Source of the DNA: Zygnema cylindricum
Lineage: Eukaryota > Streptophyta > Zygnematophyceae > Zygnematales > Zygnemataceae
Assembly (NCBI GenBank): GCA_037447655.1
Contig: JBBHKE010002184.1
Span: 1-64,000 of the forward strand
Reading direction: 5' to 3'
Length of the DNA: 64,000 bases
The translations under genes were made by a program, and so were the position numbers. The notes under the pieces were generated by a model, which ran no database searches, had not been told where the DNA came from, and was given only the letters and a program-made list of their open reading frames with translations. Below are positions 34,445-46,518 of this stretch, piece after piece (the stretch's first letter is position 1; every line of letters begins with the position of its first letter).

Positions 34445-35755
34445 GTTAGTAAGAGATTTCACACGTTTTTGCATTGGTCAGTCCGAGTCCTTGCTGATCA
34501 ATGATTAGCCCAGGTAAAAGCCTGTTCAAACGGAGATTTGACTCTGGCCTGGCTATTCCAAGGCGATGATGGATAAATAGTAGTGTTGTGTATCGGTGAA
34601 AAACTTATCACGATAACAGCGATACCGATAGCTATCGGTTATCGAACGGTCAGAGGTCCCGATAAATTATGGGACCAACAAATTTCATATCGGCGATAAC
34701 TTTTAAAAATATAGTATGCATACAATAGTACTATATAACATACTGTATTATATTATTTTCATTATATAGCGTGGAATGCCACGTATAAGAATCTGTTCCG
34801 CGTATCTATTTAACTGAAAATTTTTACGGACAGCGCTGCACATAAACGTAGACATTATAAGTTAATACTTTATTGTTATAAAACTATACTATCGAAACGA
34901 AAAAAATAAAATACATAGTAAAATTTGTGAATCAAACTTTTTTAAAAAAAAGACGAACAGACTAAAACAAGCAGACGAACACACCTGTCAGACTGCCGCC
35001 ATTTCTAGACGCCATATTTTGAAAATTCTAGCAGCAAGAATTTTGAAAACCCCCTTAAATTAGGAATAATGATGGAAAAATCTCGATTTTTTAACGGAAT
35101 CGGGAGTAAAGGGTCCGCTGCGCGTCCGGGGAATACGACGTACAGTTGCGTGTACAGACCGTACATTTATCTGTACGGCCCGTACAGTTATCGCCAATAT
35201 TTATCGTTATCGGCATTATCGCCGATAAGTACCCGATATTATCGGCTACTTATCGGCGATAAGACCGATGTCGATATATCGTACCAATATATCGATTATG
35301 GGGAACCCGAAAAAAGGTCCATATCGGTTATCGTTAAATCCTTACCGATACACAACACTAATAAATAGGGAAGTGTAAGAGGAGAGTAGACATCTTTTCC
35401 TTTGGGAAAAGTTTGTGGAAATTCCGGCTGATCTTGGTCCTGAGCGATTAATACCAAATTGGAGAAAAGGCATTTTTGCAGTGAAATCTCTTACTAACTA
35501 AATAATGTTTTAGTAGTTAAGAGATAGAATTATTAAGAGTGGAGAGTAGTGGAAAACACTTTAATAAGAAGGGTTGAGCCACGAGGGCAAAAGACCAAGC
35601 TAATGTTATGTGGACATAAGCTTCTTCTAATTTAAAGTTTATCCTTATGTGAGTGTTGTCAAATGTGGATGTGTATTTTCCAATGTGTGGAATGTAAGGT
35701 TGGAATTGTTGGTAGTAATGGGATTTTGTGAGTGGTAGAAGATCCTGTTACAGAT
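34445..35755. repeat. Dispersed repeat S, copy 2, split by a hAT-like insertion
   Basis: Aligns to 21097-21625 on both sides of the 780-bp insertion. It contains a perfect 18-bp inverted repeat GTTAGTAAGAGATTTCAC (34445-34462) and GTGAAATCTCTTACTAAC (35481-35498), each flanked by TA, so a smaller TIR element of about 266 bp seems embedded in S. Similarity between copies continues to about 35755. Confidence 0.8.
34581..35360. mobile_element. Non-autonomous hAT-like DNA transposon, 780 bp
   Basis: Perfect 16-bp TIRs TAGTGTTGTGTATCGG (34581-34596) and CCGATACACAACACTA (35345-35360), flanked by exact 8-bp target duplications ATAAATAG (34573-34580, 35361-35368). The related repeat at 21225 shows the empty site with one ATAAATAG. 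Subterminal regions are crowded with CGATAA/TTATCG motifs, a usual layout for transposase binding in hAT elements. The only ORF (35069-35368) covers these repeats and lacks transposase motifs. hAT assignment follows from the 8-bp duplication and short TAGNG-type TIR. Confidence 0.92.
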
Positions 35756-38700
35756 TTCCATTGAAAAGTACGAATTGCTCCAGTTTAGATGAATTTGTTA
35801 AATGCTAACTTTCAGTCAAAAAAATATTGAATTACCATAGTTTTTATGTGAATGAAAAAGGTGATGTAACCCATTTTTAAATAGTTATATATCCTTTTAT
35901 TGCCCTAGTCTTTGCCCCATTAAATAGGTTAATACGTGAGGGAATCACTGACGAAATTTAATCATCGTAAATATATGCAAAATTAACTAAATTAAAGTAA
36001 CATATGTCGCTTAGGGTACGGCCCCATTTGGCTAAGTTCGAGGGTTTTTTTGTCATTTTCCTTTAAAACTTAGCGCTGTACCGCCTAAGTTGTGACCGTA
36101 CGAAGTAATCGCAAATTGGTAGTGTACAATTTGCCTCATTCTCGAAGCTAGGATGTACGAAAATTTGTCGTATTGTGTTTTTTCGACCCAATCTCACGTC
36201 ATCTTCAAACTTATCATAAACAACATCGACAATGTGTTTTGAACAAAGTAAAACCGTTTACATAAATAGGAAAACATATTCCCACGTGTGAAAAGTTTTT
36301 GGAGGTTTTGACGACTGAAAAAAGTACAAGGCTGTTCGTTTTTGTTCGCATGCACATGTACGGTTTTTTTTTGGCAGGGGTCTCGAGGCTGCAGTGCTCT
36401 TTGACAAGAAGGTGAAAAATTTGCCAAGGCGCCCTTGTTGCTCGCCCTCATTGCCACTGTCACCTTTTGTCCCATCCACCCCTTCAAATTACACCATTTC
36501 GCATTCTGCCACAAGTTGCTTTAAGGGCAGCGGAAGGAGCGGGAGAACATATTCAGAGCGACGTTTCTTAACCACCGCGGAAGGTATAAAAACACTACTC
36601 CGTGCCATCTGAAAATTAGTACAATATCAAAAAATCATTTTCTTAATTAAAAATTAGTCTTCGCGGGACAATCAAAGATACAACACTTTCCCTAATTGAC
36701 GTTTACCTGTGAGACTTGTAATATGGCCTTAAAATTGTTTATATATTTTTAATGAAAAACAAAAACAATCTTCTTCTTTCTTCCTTAAAGAAAAAAAAGA
36801 AAAACTTTGCTGCTTGCTCTTTTTTAGCTTGGTTGCTATTCTTTTTGTAGTGTTGAATCTGTTTTTGTACAACAATTCAGTTTGTGCCTATTGTGTTACC
36901 TTCTGCAGTATGTGATTTATTTTCAAAATTACCTATGGTCAGAGTTAAAAAGAGAGTTTAAAAGAAAGTTTAGTAGTTCCTCCTACAAAAATTGATGTTT
37001 TTCTAAATTAATGTGAAGAAATTTAACCTTTGGATTTTTGATTTTTTATTGAAATGTAACCTTTTCATATTTTTTTCAATAATTGTTACACACTTTGAGA
37101 AAGGAAGTTGACAAACTTTAGATTGTTTGTTTTTCAAAATTTCCAGTTCACAAAACACCTACACCTACACCTATCGAGTTCCCTCCCAATTTAGGGTTAT
37201 TAAACCGGAACTGATCTCTCTCTGTGTGTCTCTCTCCCTCCTCTCCCCTATTAGCACAATAACTGGTCCGTTTTGCCTAAATTTGCAAGAGTTTAAGAAA
37301 TTTTTTATTCTTGAAGAAATTCCAGATGTCCAAATAATTCTGAGCTTGTGAGGTTATTGCCAATTTCAGGAGTTTTGTGGCAGGTTCCAGACAAATATAG
37401 TAAGTATAATAACACCATAACCGAACATATGTCAACTGTTCAGAAAAGGTGGAAATCCTAAAAAAAATTAAAACTACAGTAGCATCCATAGAGAACGAAG
37501 ATCCATTTGCATATATGTATCATATATTTGCAGATATTCAAATTTTTACATGAGTGAATTTCGACAATGAACAGATAAAAAAGGACGCGACCCTGAAGTA
37601 CGGACAGTTTAGTTTCGTACCATTTTGTACTTTAATAAATAGAAAACTACAAAAAAAAGTTTTATACAGTCGCGAGCGCATGTGAATGTGCACTCCAATG
37701 ACGTTACACGATCCAGGTGTAGCGTTAGTGAAAATTGCCGGCACTTGCGGATGTCAGAATCACGCGACGACGTACGATTTCTAGCATTTTATACGTGTAA
37801 AGATCTGAAGCGCCGATAATTCTTACAGTGAAAATCCTAAATTAGAGTTGATAATGCTAATTGTTTTTTAACTCTAGTTATTTCATAGCGCTAATAGCGA
37901 TTCACGGTGTACCGTAAACGAAACTAAGAAAAGTCCTGTACGGAAACCGTACCTCACACTGAAATAATCGAAACAAACAGTGTACAAGAAACAAAGCTTA
38001 CACGCTAAACTTACAAACGAAACTAAACGAACCAGAATGCGCGACGTGGCGCGCGATCAAATTCATAGCCTATACCCACCGGAGCATTTGTAACTTTCTG
38101 CCCATTCCGATGATTTTCCGAAAAGTCATCGGAAAACGGGTCTTGTTCACACCAAAATTTTGGGACGTAACTCCGATTGAAGGTGTCACGTGACACGTCA
38201 CACGCTTCGACGTCATAAAACGTAGGCGCGAAAACAAACCTGCACATTTTCAAACTTTTAGGGTTTAGCTTGGACTATTTTTTCGCGCGGGAACAACGAA
38301 ATAGCCGTTCGAATGCTGTGTTTGCTTAGTCAGCTTTTCGGGTTACCGTTGGTCTGATTCACAGAAATACGATACTTTTACCCTACCTCTACATCGCGCA
38401 ATATTTTGAGGAAGGTCATTTGTACGGCTTTCCGAGAACTTCCGAAATCTACAAAGTCGGTGCTCGGAAAGCCGTACATTATTCGAACGTCCGTCTGTTG
38501 CGGAAGTGTTTTTTTTTTCCGGTGGGAATAGGCTATCAGTCACACTAAAAACGATTTAACATTGTTACATTGACGTTGACATTGACATTGATTCACACAC
38601 TCTTAAATCCCAATACCGTACCCTCCAGGACTTTGGTCAACGGTCGTTTTCTTGGACCATTATGGATAATCTTGAAAATCTCTCAGTTAAAATGTTATAA

Positions 38701-38870
38701 AAAACAAAAAAATAGCACAACAAAATGGTAAAAAAACGTACGGATCCCAATGAACCATGACGTCACAGCCAAATCCTTTTCTTGCCAGTCAAAAACTTTC
38801 GCCGCGATTCTGAAATGTGACTGGATACCGCGTTAACCGTACAGTACTTATGTGACATACTGTCACGTCT
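35756..38870. other. Spacer with inverted repeats, no supported gene
   Basis: Contains a TATAAAAA motif at about 36582 downstream of a GC-richer patch (36360-36620) with short overlapping ORFs of no known domain; a family T right terminus ending 37910; and a perfect 16-bp inverted repeat at 38421-38478. CT-rich patch at 37215-37250. Confidence 0.45.
38421..38478. repeat. Perfect 16-bp inverted repeat, 26-nt loop
   Basis: TGTACGGCTTTCCGAG (38421-38436) and CTCGGAAAGCCGTACA (38463-38478). GC-richer than its surroundings. It could be a foldback remnant or a transcribed hairpin; nothing distinguishes these. Confidence 0.8.
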
Positions 38871-38989
38871 GACCTTTCTTGAAGAACATTTTTTGGCGCT
38901 TATTAATTGAATCCCGGCAGAATCGCTATCTCACTATTGCAAATTTACGGGAAAAAAAAAATCGCAAACATCCTCTCGCCACCTCCCCC

Positions 38990-39270
38990 CGTTCTCCTTC
39001 TCGTCCTCTCTCTCAAGAAGACCTCTCCCCCTCCCTCTTCTCTCCCTCTCCCTCCTCTCCCTCTCCCTCCTCTCCCTCTCCCTCTACTCTCTCTCTCCCT
39101 CTTCTCTCCCTCTTCCTCTTCTCTCCCTCTCCCTCTAATCTCTCTCTCCCTCTTCTCTCCCTACCTCTTCTCTCCCCCTCCCTCTCCCTCTCCCCCTCCC
39201 TCTCCCCCCCCCTCCCCCCCTCCCTCTCCCTCTCCCTCTTCTCTCCCTCTCCTCTGTCTACCCTATTCCT
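38990..39270 (+). repeat. CT-rich tract just upstream of the C2 pseudogene
   Basis: CTCTCCCTCTCC repeats run to within about 25 bp of the ATG at 39294, so they would form a pyrimidine-rich 5' UTR or core promoter. The Ser/Pro/Leu ORFs of about 200 codons starting at 38879 and 38907 owe their length to this tract. Confidence 0.8.
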
Positions 39271-39293
39271 ATCTCTCTCACGTCCCGACAAAC

Positions 39294-40172
39294 ATGCCTC
39301 CCAGAGAAGTGGAAATAAACCTAGACTGTGCGAAAGACCTGGAGAGCGAGAAGCCTTTCGGGCGGCAGTCTCCCCTGGCTCTCGTCGGCATATCCGCCAC
39401 CAATCAGCGCCAGTCCTCGCGCGTCTCCATCGACGGCCACACGGACCCTGTGTGGAACGACGAGTTCAGATTTAGTGTGGACGATAGCGTACTCCTTGGC
39501 GGCAATCCCACGGCCACCATTTAAATATTCAGTTCCTCCAACTTCCACGAAGCTCCCTTAGGAACCGCCTGCGTGCCTCTCGTATCGGCTGTCTCCCAAA
39601 CCTGAGAGCCTCAGATCGGCGACCACCGAGTGTATCGGCCCAGCGGCCGAGTCCAGGGTCACGTTAAAGATTCCGTAAAGGTTTCACATGGAAAGGTTCC
39701 ATCAGTTCAACAGCCGGAAATGTTAAAAAATGCGAACAAGCCACGTCAGCAGCCGCCGCCGCCACAAGCTTATGGGATGCCAGGTTATGGAGCTCCACCG
39801 CCACCATATCCGCCTTCACCATATCCGCCGTACGGTTGTGCTTATGGGTATCCTCAAAGTGCCCCACCACTACCACCACCTCCACAGTATTACCGACCTG
39901 GATATGGTCAGCCGCCACATGTCGTACCGTACGGTGGCGGGTACGGAGGCGGGTACAGTGGTGGTTATGGTGGAGGCTATGGTGGTGGGGCGCCCGGAGG
40001 TGGAGATATGGAAGGAGGAGGAATGGGAGATGCTGGCATGGCCATGGCCGCTGGTTTTATAATGGGAGGAATTGGAGGGTTGGCGTTGGGAGAGGCTCTG
40101 GACAACGATGGTGGCGGTGGATGTGGGGGAGGTGGATGTGGAGGTGGGGGATGTGGCGGGTCGGCTGAGTGA
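39294..40172 (+). pseudogene. SRC2-like C2-domain protein gene with two in-frame stops
   Basis: One continuous frame of 293 codons, intronless, broken by TAA (39522-39524, codon 77) and TGA (39603-39605, codon 104). N-terminal C2 domain: VEINLDCAKDLE, the conserved DPVWNDEFRF, and RPSGRVQG near its end, as in plant SRC2/BAP-type proteins that bind phospholipid membranes with calcium. Then a Pro/Tyr-rich region (PYPPSPYPPYG), a Gly/Tyr-rich stretch (GGYGGGYSGGYGGG), a hydrophobic segment (MAMAAGFIMGGIGGLALGEA) and a Gly/Cys tail. The downstream frame remains perfectly open and compositionally typical, so the stops are recent, or the two parts are read separately. Antisense and +1 ORFs here are shadows. 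SRC2-like identity is by domain order, not by search. Confidence 0.85.
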
Positions 40173-40902
40173 TGCGTTGTTACTAGGTGGAATGGAGAGG
40201 TTAAGGTCCATCCACTTTTGGTTAGAGGGAGGGGACCTGGTATGGGAAGAGATGTCGTACATAGTGTGAAGAAGATACTACGCAAAATGTATCATGTATA
40301 TAGTGTAGGAAAGATACTACTCAATATGTGTAATATACTTGAGAAAGAGTTGTTAGGATTTTTTGAAGGGAATACGGTAATGCCTCTCATTTGAGAAAGG
40401 GATCTTTCTTGTTTAGCACTTGGTGTAATGGGTGACGTGACGGTATGCATGGTGTGGTAGTCTCAAAGGCGGAAATGGGATTTGTCTTCTTGTGTTTAGC
40501 CTTTGGAGATATGCATGTCCCCGAGTTCTTAGAAGTTGGTAGACTTTGGTTGTTCCTCGTCGGTACTCTTTCATTTTTTTTCAAGCTAGAAATTAAATTC
40601 CATGTTTTGACGTGTTAGCAAAGGATGATAGTTGTATGCCCCAGAAGTCTTTGTTAGAAAAAAGGTACATTTCCAAGATATCTGAGAAAAAAGAGTGAAA
40701 CAGAAATGGGCTTTTCTTTGGAAATCAAGTTTCGCAACTTTATTTAATGTAAGTGGTTTGTGAAAGAAGTTTTCATTCTAGAGCCTAATGCCTGATGTGA
40801 TTCGGTGCTTTCTTGCATTAGTATTGTCCATTATAACATATGAAAGAGTATTAAGGTGTGAAAGTCTCACGGTTGTATTTTTTGTAAAATAGAGAATGTG
40901 AA

Positions 40903-40908
40903 AATAAA
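40903..40908 (+). terminator. Candidate polyadenylation signal of the C2 gene
   Basis: AATAAA about 730 nt after the C2 stop codon, in AT-rich sequence with upstream TTGTATTTTTTGTAA. Nearest good hexamer; usage unproven. Confidence 0.3.
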
Positions 40909-41461
40909 GACTTGAAACAAATAGCACTTTTGCATTGAATGGGAGAGTGATATCTAGGCTCCTTTCTTAGAAAGGGATGGCTGTATAGGGCTGAATAAAC
41001 AAACACATAATTCTCACTTGATGATTTTCAAGTAATGAGTGAAGTAAACCGATTTTTAGAAATGTTTTATGCAAAAATCCAAATTCTTTTCAAAATATAT
41101 TAAAATCAACCGGGTGACAGAAGACTCCAAGAACCTTTTGTTGTAATTTATAAATCTTTATTTCAGTAAATAGGGGTAAAAATAACTTAGAATATTTTCT
41201 AAGTAGTCTACTGTAATACTTACCTTAATTAGCGTTACAGTAGCAAAAAGTACAGTAGAGTGTATTGTACTTTTACAAAGACACGTGTCGGCAAAAGAAC
41301 GTATGCATGTTTTTCAGAGTGGCGTCGATAGTCAGCCACACGCGTCACGCTGTTGAGGATTTGATTCACAAAATCTAAGGAATGGGATCAGAACCGAGTA
41401 TTCTAGAAATAAATGGTACAGTTTGACCGTACCATCCTCGATTGAATTTGTTCCAACAGAC

Positions 41462-41528
41462 GCGATTCACGTGGGACCACAAGCGTGATTCACGAGGGAC
41501 CACAAGCGTGATTTGCGTGGGACCACAA
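41462..41528. repeat. 23-bp minisatellite, three units
   Basis: GCG(TG)ATTCACGTGGGACCACAA-type units at 41462, 41483 and 41506, with small differences. Followed at 41611-41645 by a 19-bp duplication of GGACGTTTTGTGTACGGTT. Confidence 0.85.
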
Positions 41529-43681
41529 GTGACAAAGCACTTAGGTGCTTGGTACTACCTGACCACATTCGGCTGGACTTTAGCGACTATTGTTGACTAA
41601 GCATTTGGAACGTTTTGTGTACGGTTGGGACGTTTTGTGTACGGTTCAATATCTGAATAACATTGTTTTGTAGTTTAGTGTAATAAAAAATAGTGTTACA
41701 TTAATCTGGTTTTTAGAAAATAATAATTAGGGTTTTGAGGTACAATGACGTACAAGTAGGAAGCTTTGTCATTAGTCAAGATAATAACAGTAGTAATGGT
41801 TACGCAAATTAGTGTTGATAAGTAGATACACAATGTGAGTATATAACTGAGGACTTAGCCAATTTTGTAGCATCCTGTTTTGGGAATATGATTTTCCAAA
41901 GGCACTTTTTGGGAGACTTCGAAACGTCATATCTTATGGTTTACTGGGTCATTTGGGCTGCAATTTTGGAAATTGTCGGTTTAATGAATTTTGTATCAAT
42001 GTGGCAAATTTGAGGCATATCGGCTTTTCGGAGTCATATTTTGTGTCAGTTCAAAGTTGGCGGTTGAGGAGGTACTTTGATAGTGTCTGTTGTTTTTCAT
42101 GTCTACTTCCACTACTACTGCTGGTTCTCATCCTACAATGGTGGTTGTAAAACGACATAATGAACAGGCTGGTACTGAAGCTTAAATAAACATATTCCAC
42201 ATAAAACACTCACGGCTCACAATAAAACTTGTTGGCCAAATATCAATATATTTAGTTGGAGCTTTTCAATACAACCTCTCTCCATCTCTACTCCTTGCTC
42301 CCTCTGACATATATCTTAAGTCTTACTCTTCCTCCTTCCTTAGTTCTTTACTCTATACACTTTAATGTATCTCTCTCAGACACATGATGCATCTCACCAG
42401 ACTGCATGATGCATCTCCCCAGACTGCATGATAAACTGATGGAAAACACTCACTAATATACCTTCTTAACACTGACAACTCACGACTTCTTACTCCACTT
42501 ACTTACTCCACTAACTGAAAACAGACAAGGGTGCTGTAGTCCACATGCGGACGTGCGCCTAACAAAACATTATAACGCCGAAATAGAGTGGCGCGCATTA
42601 AAACGAACATAATACAGACAACGCACTAAATAACATAAATGTCGTACAAGACAATACAAAACAGACAAAACCCAAACTGAATCACCATACGTAAATACTC
42701 TATGTACCCAGAACTACACAAACCGCCGTCCATTGAATGAACCGAAGGTACTCCGATGCAAAACAAGAAACCATACTCAAAATCGAATCCCGCCACGCAA
42801 ACCAAAAACGTCAACAAATGCGCAGACGACCGAATCTCCACATCGAACAAAACATGATTTTGGTTGATCTGCCGATTCTCCCAATAATCTTAACAAAATC
42901 ACCCCCTTGAAGTGATTTTGGATGAATTTTTTTTTTGGGCTGGATTCTTTAGCCCGAGGGTCGAAAAGAGGAAAACGCCAAAATGCGTTCATATGACGAC
43001 AAACATGACGTACATCCAAAGTATGAATTGGCGTTCACTTTACTTTGGTAAAAATGATTTTCTCGTATGGCTAAAGTTTTTGTCAAAGTTCCTTGAAATT
43101 TAGGGCAAAAAGACAGAGAAAAGTAGATACTTTAATACATAGGGACTATTGAAAAGTAAGCTTTAGTAAGTCTTAGAAATTTGAGTCTAGGACTTATAAT
43201 AATTTTGGAATACTAACTGTTCAATATTGACCAAATTTAGTGTGGATTTTTTGTAGTATCTACACGAATAGTTATCTTTAAGTTAATTAGTGTGTAGAGC
43301 CGTCAATGAATGAGGATGTGATAAGAATCACCCGGATTTTTAGGGTATACATAATGTTAGTGGACAATTCTGGTCAAAACACTTAGATTTTTGTGAGTAG
43401 GCTCTTTGGTGAAACCTGTACATACGTTTTAAATATTTTGAGGACTTTAGAGTATTTAATTGAATTAGGAATGATCAGTTTGATACAGAATGTGCATTCT
43501 ACACAAGAGTTAAGGAAATGAGAGCACTGAGTGCAGTTTAAGGTGTTTTGTGCTATATTGTCTTTAGTTTGCTTGTAGTACATGTTTGTTTGGTTGAAAG
43601 ACCTCTTTCATTGGGAGTTACCTATCTTACACTACAAATCTAGTCTACTAGGCATTTCTCTTTGGGTTTTCTTCTGCTGTC

Positions 43682-44738
43682 ATGTCTACTGATGGCTCAG
43701 CTCATGCTGCAAGTGCTCCTATTCGCCCTAGTGTTCCACCTGCTCCTCAAGGGACGAATATCCCAAATGGTGCAAGTGTGACTCCTAGTGGGAATGGATC
43801 ACAGCAGAGTCTAAATGCCCATGACCTTCAACGGGTTATGGGCCCACCTCCAAAATTGCCTATTTTTGACGGAACTAATTTCTTATACTGGGAAGATATG
43901 TTGAGCTCATATTTCGAGGAGAGGGACTCGTCACCCATTGTGGAAGGAACAGTTGATGTGACTGCGCCTGTTTGGAGAAAGAAGAATCTCCACTGCCTTA
44001 ACGTCTTGAAGTAGTCAATGACAAAAGACTTGGTAATGTCGTATCTTGAGATGAAGAAAGCCTCTGAAATGTGGTTTAGTGTGCGTGCTATGTATGTTCA
44101 ACTAGATGTTACTATCCAGACTAACATAGCCACTCAGATTTTTGAATTTAAGTATTTTGGAGGCAATATATCAAATCATTGCCATGCTACAAAAAGGTTG
44201 TTCCTTCAGAGTACTAGTGCAGGTGGGGACTTTTCACCACCTCAGCAAGCTATGTTGTTGATGAGAACTTTGCCCGATAAATATAAGGGAGCCTTGGATA
44301 GGCTTAAAGCTATTCCACAGCGCCAATGGAACATAGCATTAGCAATTCAACTTATTTTGAGTGAAAAAGCTAACCAGATGTCACAAAGAGGTAATAGTGA
44401 GTCTGTTCAGACACTAGCTAACCAGTTTTTGGATTCTAAGATAGGCTGTGGTAGTGGTAGAGGTAGTGGTCCTAGAAGGTCACCCTTGACATGCTATTAC
44501 TGTGATGAAAAAAGGCATGAGTTCAGAATGTGTAATGCATACAAGAGAGCGAAAGCCACTGGAAGTTTTTGCTCTAAATGGGACGAAAGTCGGGTTCCTT
44601 CTCAATCAGGTGGTCGACCAAGTGCTCTTTTCAACGAACTTAAGGATAAGGACGTGAGCAGCTTTCCTATCAACAACGAAAAGAAATACTTTGCGATGGC
44701 ACAAGCAACGGAAGGCGTGGAGGAAGACGAATGGATTA
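43682..44738 (+). pseudogene. Copia gag with CCHC knuckle
   Basis: Ser/Pro-rich N terminus, then the copia gag signature PIFDGTNFLYWEDM, helices characteristic of the UBN2-type capsid (MRTLPDKYKGALDRL), and knuckle CYYCDEKRHEFRMC (C-x2-C-x4-H-x4-C) near 44490. The TAG at 44012 breaks it after 110 codons; the same frame resumes immediately at 44018. Confidence 0.85.
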
Positions 44739-45037
44739 TGGACTCTGGTGCATCTGCACACATGTTCCGGAATCGCCATCTGTTTGAGAGTAATCTTCAG
44801 CAAACATCTCCAAAAAGTATTTATTATGCTTGTGGCATGAGTGTTCAAAACTCAGCTCACGGTGATGTATCTTTGATGGTAGATATGGGGGGAAAGTCGG
44901 TAGAAAGAACCCTTCACAATGTTTTGTTTGTTCCAGACTTTAAGAAAAATCTTTTTTCTACATCATTAGTGGAGAGCAAAGGCTTTGAAGTCATTCTGAA
45001 AGGAGGTAGACAGGTTGTTAGCAAAAAAGGGAAAGTA
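44739..45037 (+). pseudogene. Copia aspartic protease
   Basis: Catalytic WIMDSGASAHM at about 44732-44764, then the copia-typical NVLFVPDFKKNLFS segment. Ends in a TGA at 45038 where the polyprotein should continue. Confidence 0.85.
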
Positions 45038-45067
45038 TGAATTACAAGAACTAGAGATGCTAACAAA

Positions 45068-45900
45068 ATGTATCGGTTGGACATGGCAAAATATAAAGAA
45101 AATGATGTTCTCTACTCCAATGTCCAATCTGATAATGAGTTGTGGCATAAAAGATTAGGACCTATGACTTATGATAGCCTTAAGAAAATGGTGAATTCGG
45201 GAAAAGTTGAAAAAGTTTCTCTCAGTTCCCATCCTATAAAATCATGTGATGGTTGTTTACTTGGTAAGATCCACAAATTGCCATTTCCACAGAAAACAGA
45301 CCACAGATCGGAGAAAGTTCTGCAACTAATACATTCTGATTTTCTCGATCATTCACAAGTGGCTTCGGTTGGAGGCGTCCACTATATGGTTATATTTACA
45401 GATGACTACTCGAGATTTACCAAAATTTACGTCATGCAACATAAAAAAGAAGTGTTTACTCATTTCAAACACTACAAAGCATGGGCGGAAATGCTTCATG
45501 GAGTTCCAATCTTGGCGCTAAGATTAGACAATGAGGGAGAATATACATCAAAGGAACTCAAAGAGTTTCTCGTTCAAGAAGGTATCAGTCACAATCTTAT
45601 AGTTCCATAAACACCGGAATATAATGGTGTTTCTGAGAGATTAAATACGACAGTGACAGAAAGTGCTCGGTCTATGCTTGCAGATAAAGGGCTAGATTTG
45701 AAATTCTGGGCTAAAGCACTTAACTGCGCTGTTTATATTAAGAATAGAATTGCTCTAGATCTATTAGCACTACACTTTTTGAGCTTTGGACAGGAGAGAA
45801 ACGTGATATTAGTCACTTTAAGATCTTGGGCAGCAAGTGTTGTATTCTACATATTTCACACAATAGATGGAAAATGAATGCTAAGGGCTTACCAGGAATT
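45068..45900 (+). pseudogene. Copia GAG-pre-integrase and integrase core
   Basis: Zinc-binding H..H..C..C block (LWHKRLG ... CDGCLLGK) followed by the DDE core: TDDYSRF, LDNEGEY, then after a TAA at 45608 TPEYNGVSERLN carrying the catalytic Glu. A frameshift near 45780 moves the rest to the frame of 45826-46323 (GLPGIFMGYDD, the usual post-integrase block). Confidence 0.85.
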
Positions 45901-46518
45901 TTCATGGGGTATGATGATAATGCTAAAGGTTGTAGAGTTTTTGTATCTGAGAAACACAAAGTGGTTATCTCTAGAAATATCCAGATTAAAGATGAGATGG
46001 ATTCGGTAGACTCTTTTCAAGTGCCAGACAAATCGGCAAAGGAAAAACAAGAATATGTAATTTTTCACCATACGCAGCGAGTTTACTTTCCACAGCTAAG
46101 TGGGACTACTCTTCCTTCAGTTCTTTTAGTGACTTCACAGGAGGCTTCACCAGAAGTTGTAGCTCAAGCGGAACAAACGGTTACACCACAGGTCGCGGAT
46201 CAGCCTTTCACTGTCACACTAATTCTAGCAAACACTGAACCGGACTTACCCAAAAATAAACTAAGTCCTGAACAACTCTCTCTCTCTCACGACCTAGAAA
46301 TAGAGAGGACTAAAGCTTTCTAAAAACAACACAAACTGTACATTCTCGTCATTTTATTTTGCGGTTGGTTGTACGGATAGTTTAGACAATTTGCTTTTGG
46401 AATCTTTGACGACGCTTGCCGTCAGAACACCAACCTACGTGCATCCAATCGAATGAAAGCACATACGCAATAGATTCCTTGTTGACACAACCTGATGGAG
46501 AAGTGAATGAAATATGAC

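Larger units (their letters stand above)
40173..43681. other. Spacer after the C2 pseudogene
   Basis: About 3.5 kb. First 700 bp is probably its 3' UTR. A 23-bp minisatellite sits at 41462-41528. At 42099-42185 a 28-codon ORF (MSTSTTTAGSHP...) after a leader-like sequence resembles the start of the gag at 43682 (MSTDGS...) in composition only. A direct repeat GACTGCATGATGCATCTC lies near 42400. Nothing else supported. Confidence 0.45.
43682..46323 (+). mobile_element. Truncated Ty1/copia retrotransposon (gag-protease-integrase)
   Basis: A single ancestral frame from ATG 43682 with stops TAG (44012), TGA (45038) and TAA (45608), then a frameshift near 45780. Domain order gag, CCHC knuckle, protease, GAG-pre-integrase, integrase is diagnostic of Ty1/copia. 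The frame ends at 46323 before any reverse transcriptase, and no LTRs were identified. The next element begins at 46519. Confidence 0.88.

Noticed and set aside
36194-36612. Overlapping ORFs of 72-106 codons on both strands with a TATAAAAA motif
   Set aside because: No domain, no splice pattern; both strands are equally open.
38879-39524. ORFs of about 200 codons starting before the C2 gene
   Set aside because: Their first 100-plus codons come from the CT-rich tract; one happens to be in frame with the C2 ATG at 39294, which is the better start.
39522-39605. Stop-codon recoding or an altered genetic code in the C2 gene
   Set aside because: All three stop codons are used as stops in neighbouring reading frames and the host exons avoid them. 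Pseudogenisation is simpler.
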